Shown here piece by piece: positions 61,499 to 64,000 of a DNA stretch of 64,000 bases. Position 1 is the first letter of the stretch; the number at the start of each line of letters is the position of its first letter. The stretch is from Oxalobacter formigenes (lineage in GTDB: Bacteria; Pseudomonadota; Gammaproteobacteria; Burkholderiales; Burkholderiaceae_D), in assembly GCA_023667225.1 (NCBI GenBank), contig JAMPAN010000001.1, positions 112,303-176,302 on the forward strand, given 5' to 3'. The notes beneath the pieces were generated by a model. It made no database searches. It was not told the DNA's origin and worked only from the letters and a program-made list of their open reading frames with translations. The translations under genes and the position numbers were made by a program.

Positions 61499-62391
61499 TG
61501 ACCGATGCCCTTTCTTTCAAAGACTGGATGCAGTCGGTTCAGGCTGCTGTGGAAACCGGGCTTGACCGTTTTCTGCCTTCTGCTTCTTCCTTGCCAAACC
61601 GGCTGCACGATGCCATGCGCTATGCGGCGCTGGGCGGCGGGAAACGTATCCGGGCCTTGCTTGTGTTCGCATCGGGAGCCATTTTTGACGCCGATGAAAG
61701 TGATCTGGCGCAGGCTGCCGCCGCCATTGAAATGATGCACGCCTATTCGCTGGTACATGATGATTTGCCCTGCATGGATAACGATACCATGCGCCGGGGC
61801 AAGCCAACTGTGCATGTGCAGTACGGCGAAGCCGGCGCGCTTTTGGCAGGCGATGCCCTGCAAGCCCAGGCGTTTGCAACGCTTTCTGCACTGAAAGCCG
61901 ACCCTGCCAGGATTGTCGAGATACTCCGCATACTGGGTGGAGCCGCCGGTTCTTCGGGCATGTGCGGCGGCCAGGCCATTGACCTTGCCGGCATCGGGCA
62001 GCATTTTTCCCTGCCTCAGCTGGAGCAGATGCACCGGTTAAAAACCGGCGCACTTTTTTCTGCCGCCGTTTTCATCGGGACGCTTTGCGGCCGTTTTCCC
62101 AACCAGCACGAAGCCAGGGCGCTGACCGCCTATGCCGAAGCAACGGGCCTGGCTTTCCAGGTGGTGGACGATATCCTGGATACCACGGCCGATTCTGCCA
62201 CACTTGGCAAAACAGCAGGCAAGGACGCTGCCCAGCAGAAACCGACCTATGTTTCCATTCTGGGGCTTGACGCCTCAAAAGAACTGGCGGGCAAACTCCG
62301 GCAGGATGCTGTCCGCGCCCTGGGCGGATTTGATAAAAAAGCAGACCGCCTGCGGCAGCTTGCCGATCTGATCGTTCAACGGGAAAAATAA
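61498..62391 (+). CDS. ispA: Farnesyl diphosphate synthase (polyprenyl synthetase)
   Basis: A 297-residue IspA-type prenyltransferase making geranyl and farnesyl diphosphate. First aspartate-rich motif DDLPCMDND near residue 84, second DDILD near 225, with LGGGKRIRALLVFA before the first. Small residues before the first motif fit a C15 product. It overlaps xseB and is directly followed by dxs (TAA then ATG), so xseB-ispA-dxs is an isoprenoid unit. Confidence 0.95.
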   Translation: MTDALSFKDWMQSVQAAVETGLDRFLPSASSLPNRLHDAMRYAALGGGKRIRALLVFASGAIFDADESDLAQAAAAIEMMHAYSLVHDDLPCMDNDTMRRGKPTVHVQYGEAGALLAGDALQAQAFATLSALKADPARIVEILRILGGAAGSSGMCGGQAIDLAGIGQHFSLPQLEQMHRLKTGALFSAAVFIGTLCGRFPNQHEARALTAYAEATGLAFQVVDDILDTTADSATLGKTAGKDAAQQKPTYVSILGLDASKELAGKLRQDAVRALGGFDKKADRLRQLADLIVQREK

Positions 62392-64000
62392 ATGACCCTG
62401 CTTGACGCCATTTGCTCCCCGGATGACCTGCGCAAACTCAACCGGACGCAGCTTGGCCAGCTGGCGTTTGAATTGCGGGAATTCATTATCCAGTCGGTTT
62501 CCCGTACCGGCGGCCATCTTTCTTCCAACCTGGGCGCGGTGGAACTGGCCATTGCGCTGCATTATGTTTTTGATACGCCCTCAGACCGCCTGGTGTGGGA
62601 TGTGGGCCACCAGTCTTATCCGCACAAGATCCTGACAGGCCGGCGCGAGCAGATGAAAACATTGCGCCAGTTAGGCGGCATTTCCGGTTTTCCCCGGCGG
62701 GAAGAAAGCGAATATGACGCTTTTGGCACGGCGCATTCCTCTACCTCCATTTCTGCCGTGCTGGGCATGGCCCTGGCCGCAAAACTCAAGGGAGAAGACC
62801 GCCATGCCATTGCCGTTATCGGAGACGGGGCCATGACAGGCGGCATGGCGTTTGAGGCGCTTAACAATGCCGGCGTGTATGACGGTATCCGGATGCTGGT
62901 AATATTAAACGACAATGAAATGTCCATTTCCCCGCCGGTCGGCGCGTTAAACCGCCACCTGGCCCGCCTTTTGTCCAGCCGGTTTTATGCGGCTGCCAGA
63001 AATATGGGCAAAATGCTTCCGCCGCCGGTACAGGAAATTGCCAAACGGTTTGAAGAACAGGCCAAAGGCATGATCGCGCCGGGAACCCTGTTTGAAGAAT
63101 TCGGCTTTAATTATATCGGCCCGATTGACGGGCATGACCTGGATTCGCTTATCCCGACGCTTCAGAACCTGAAAGAGCGCACAGGTCCGCAATTTCTTCA
63201 TGTCGTCACCAAAAAAGGACAGGGTTACAAACTGGCGGAAGCCGATCCGGTTCTTTATCATGGATTGGGCCGCTTCAATCCGGAAGAAGGCGTCAAACCG
63301 TCCGTTTCGCCCTATCCTACCTATACGGAAGTATTCGGAAAGTGGCTGTGTGACATTGCCGGACAGGACAAGCGGGCAGCCGGCATTACGCCTGCCATGC
63401 GGGAAGGATCAGGCATGGTGGCATTTTCCCGCCAATTTCCCGACCGGTTTTTTGATGTAGGCATTGCCGAGCAGCATGCCGTCACTTTTGCCGCCGGGCT
63501 GGCCTGCGAGGGCATGAAACCTGTTGTCGCTATTTATTCCACCTTTTTGCAACGGGCTTACGACCAGGTCATCCACGACGTTGCCCTGCAAAATCTGGAT
63601 GTGACCTTTGCGCTGGACCGTGCCGGTATTGTCGGCGCAGACGGAGCAACCCATGCCGGCAGTTACGACATTGCCTGCCTGCGCTGCATTCCCAATATGG
63701 TTATCATGGCACCTGCCGACGAAAACGAAACGCGGCAAATGCTTTTTACTGCCTTTCATTACAACGGGCCTGCCGCAGTGCGTTATCCAAGGGGGCAGGG
63801 TCCCGGTGTGCCGGTTGACGAAGCCGCCCTGCCAATTCCGATTGGAAAAGCTGAAAAACGGCGGGAAGGAAAGGATATTGCCTTTTTTGCTTTTGGCTCC
63901 ATGCTGACGCCGGCGCTGGAAGCGGCTACAATCCTTGACGCCACGGTTATCAACATGCGTTTTGTCAAACCGCTGGATACCGCCCTTGTTCTGGAAACAG
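62392..64000 (+). CDS. dxs: 1-deoxy-D-xylulose-5-phosphate synthase, 3' end cut by window
   Basis: About 536 residues of Dxs are seen; the gene runs past the right edge. It condenses pyruvate and glyceraldehyde 3-phosphate in the first step of the MEP pathway, using thiamine diphosphate. ThDP-binding [18 protein letters not shown] and [11 protein letters not shown] are present, and the catalytic Glu is in [22 protein letters not shown] 62392 follows the ispA stop without a gap. No frameshift is seen in the visible part. Confidence 0.96.
   Translation, partial: MTLLDAICSPDDLRKLNRTQLGQLAFELREFIIQSVSRTGGHLSSNLGAVELAIALHYVFDTPSDRLVWDVGHQSYPHKILTGRREQMKTLRQLGGISGFPRREESEYDAFGTAHSSTSISAVLGMALAAKLKGEDRHAIAVIGDGAMTGGMAFEALNNAGVYDGIRMLVILNDNEMSISPPVGALNRHLARLLSSRFYAAARNMGKMLPPPVQEIAKRFEEQAKGMIAPGTLFEEFGFNYIGPIDGHDLDSLIPTLQNLKERTGPQFLHVVTKKGQGYKLAEADPVLYHGLGRFNPEEGVKPSVSPYPTYTEVFGKWLCDIAGQDKRAAGITPAMREGSGMVAFSRQFPDRFFDVGIAEQHAVTFAAGLACEGMKPVVAIYSTFLQRAYDQVIHDVALQNLDVTFALDRAGIVGADGATHAGSYDIACLRCIPNMVIMAPADENETRQMLFTAFHYNGPAAVRYPRGQGPGVPVDEAALPIPIGKAEKRREGKDIAFFAFGSMLTPALEAATILDATVINMRFVKPLDTALVLET

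Overview
The window reads as one contiguous piece of a betaproteobacterial chromosome of the order Burkholderiales, most likely an Oxalobacteraceae-type organism (Oxalobacter is plausible but not proven). The evidence is gene order: argS-SPOR-dsbA, recG/ubiA back to back with malQ-queA-tgt-yajC-secD-secF, birA-coaX-SPOR beside an Mla-type ABC locus, thrB with BPSS1780 and DUF2782 genes, xseB-ispA-dxs, and one atpIBEFHAGDC operon. Most genes are GC-rich with frequent CCGGC/GCCGG words. Three stretches differ from this backbone: an AT-rich block at about 3.1-5.85 kb, the insert between atpC and argB at about 50-52.4 kb, and the AT-rich atp promoter region.

Layout. 0-2.5 kb: dps, yggT, a YggU/DUF167 gene and a 203-residue orphan. 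2.55-5.8 kb: an accessory patch with a broken rhuM and an intact AvaI/BsoBI-type restriction-modification pair. 5.8-12.5 kb: ampD, a PP0621-type gene, yggS-proC, a three-gene membrane/ElaB cluster, ubiA and recG. 12.6-22.1 kb: malQ, queA-tgt, yajC-secD-secF, icd and a fumarylacetoacetate-hydrolase-family gene. 22.2-30.9 kb: argS-SPOR-dsbA, a peculiar 534-residue protein built like a type IIG restriction enzyme without its methyltransferase, then lipA-lipB-ybeD-dacC and a hydrolase on the minus strand. 31-35.5 kb: an Mla-like lipid-transport operon (STAS-permease, ATPase, MCE protein, lipoprotein) ending in a VanZ-domain gene. 35.7-42.6 kb: birA-coaX-SPOR, a metallo-hydrolase, and nuoL-nuoM without the rest of complex I. 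42.7-49.9 kb: the ATP synthase operon behind a strong sigma70-type promoter. 50-52.4 kb: an insert holding a truncated, frameshifted type III Res fragment and a small repeat protein, bracketed by two nearly identical terminators. 52.4-64 kb: argB, BPSS1780, thrB, DUF2782, ogt, a LOG-family gene head to head with polA, an EamA transporter, xseB-ispA, and dxs running off the end.

The housekeeping genes cover envelope biogenesis (SecDF, Mla-type transport, DsbA, PBP5-type carboxypeptidase, AmpD), cofactors (lipoate, biotin, CoA, ubiquinone, queuosine, isoprenoids) and energy (ATP synthase, NuoLM, Icd). The recurring accessory theme is restriction enzymes in different states: an intact type II pair, a catalytically stripped type IIG-like protein, and a decayed type III Res. 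The 534-residue protein is the best candidate for something undescribed. No tRNA, rRNA, CRISPR array, insertion sequence or prophage was recognised. Family assignments were made by reading the sequence and recalling family motifs; no database search was run.
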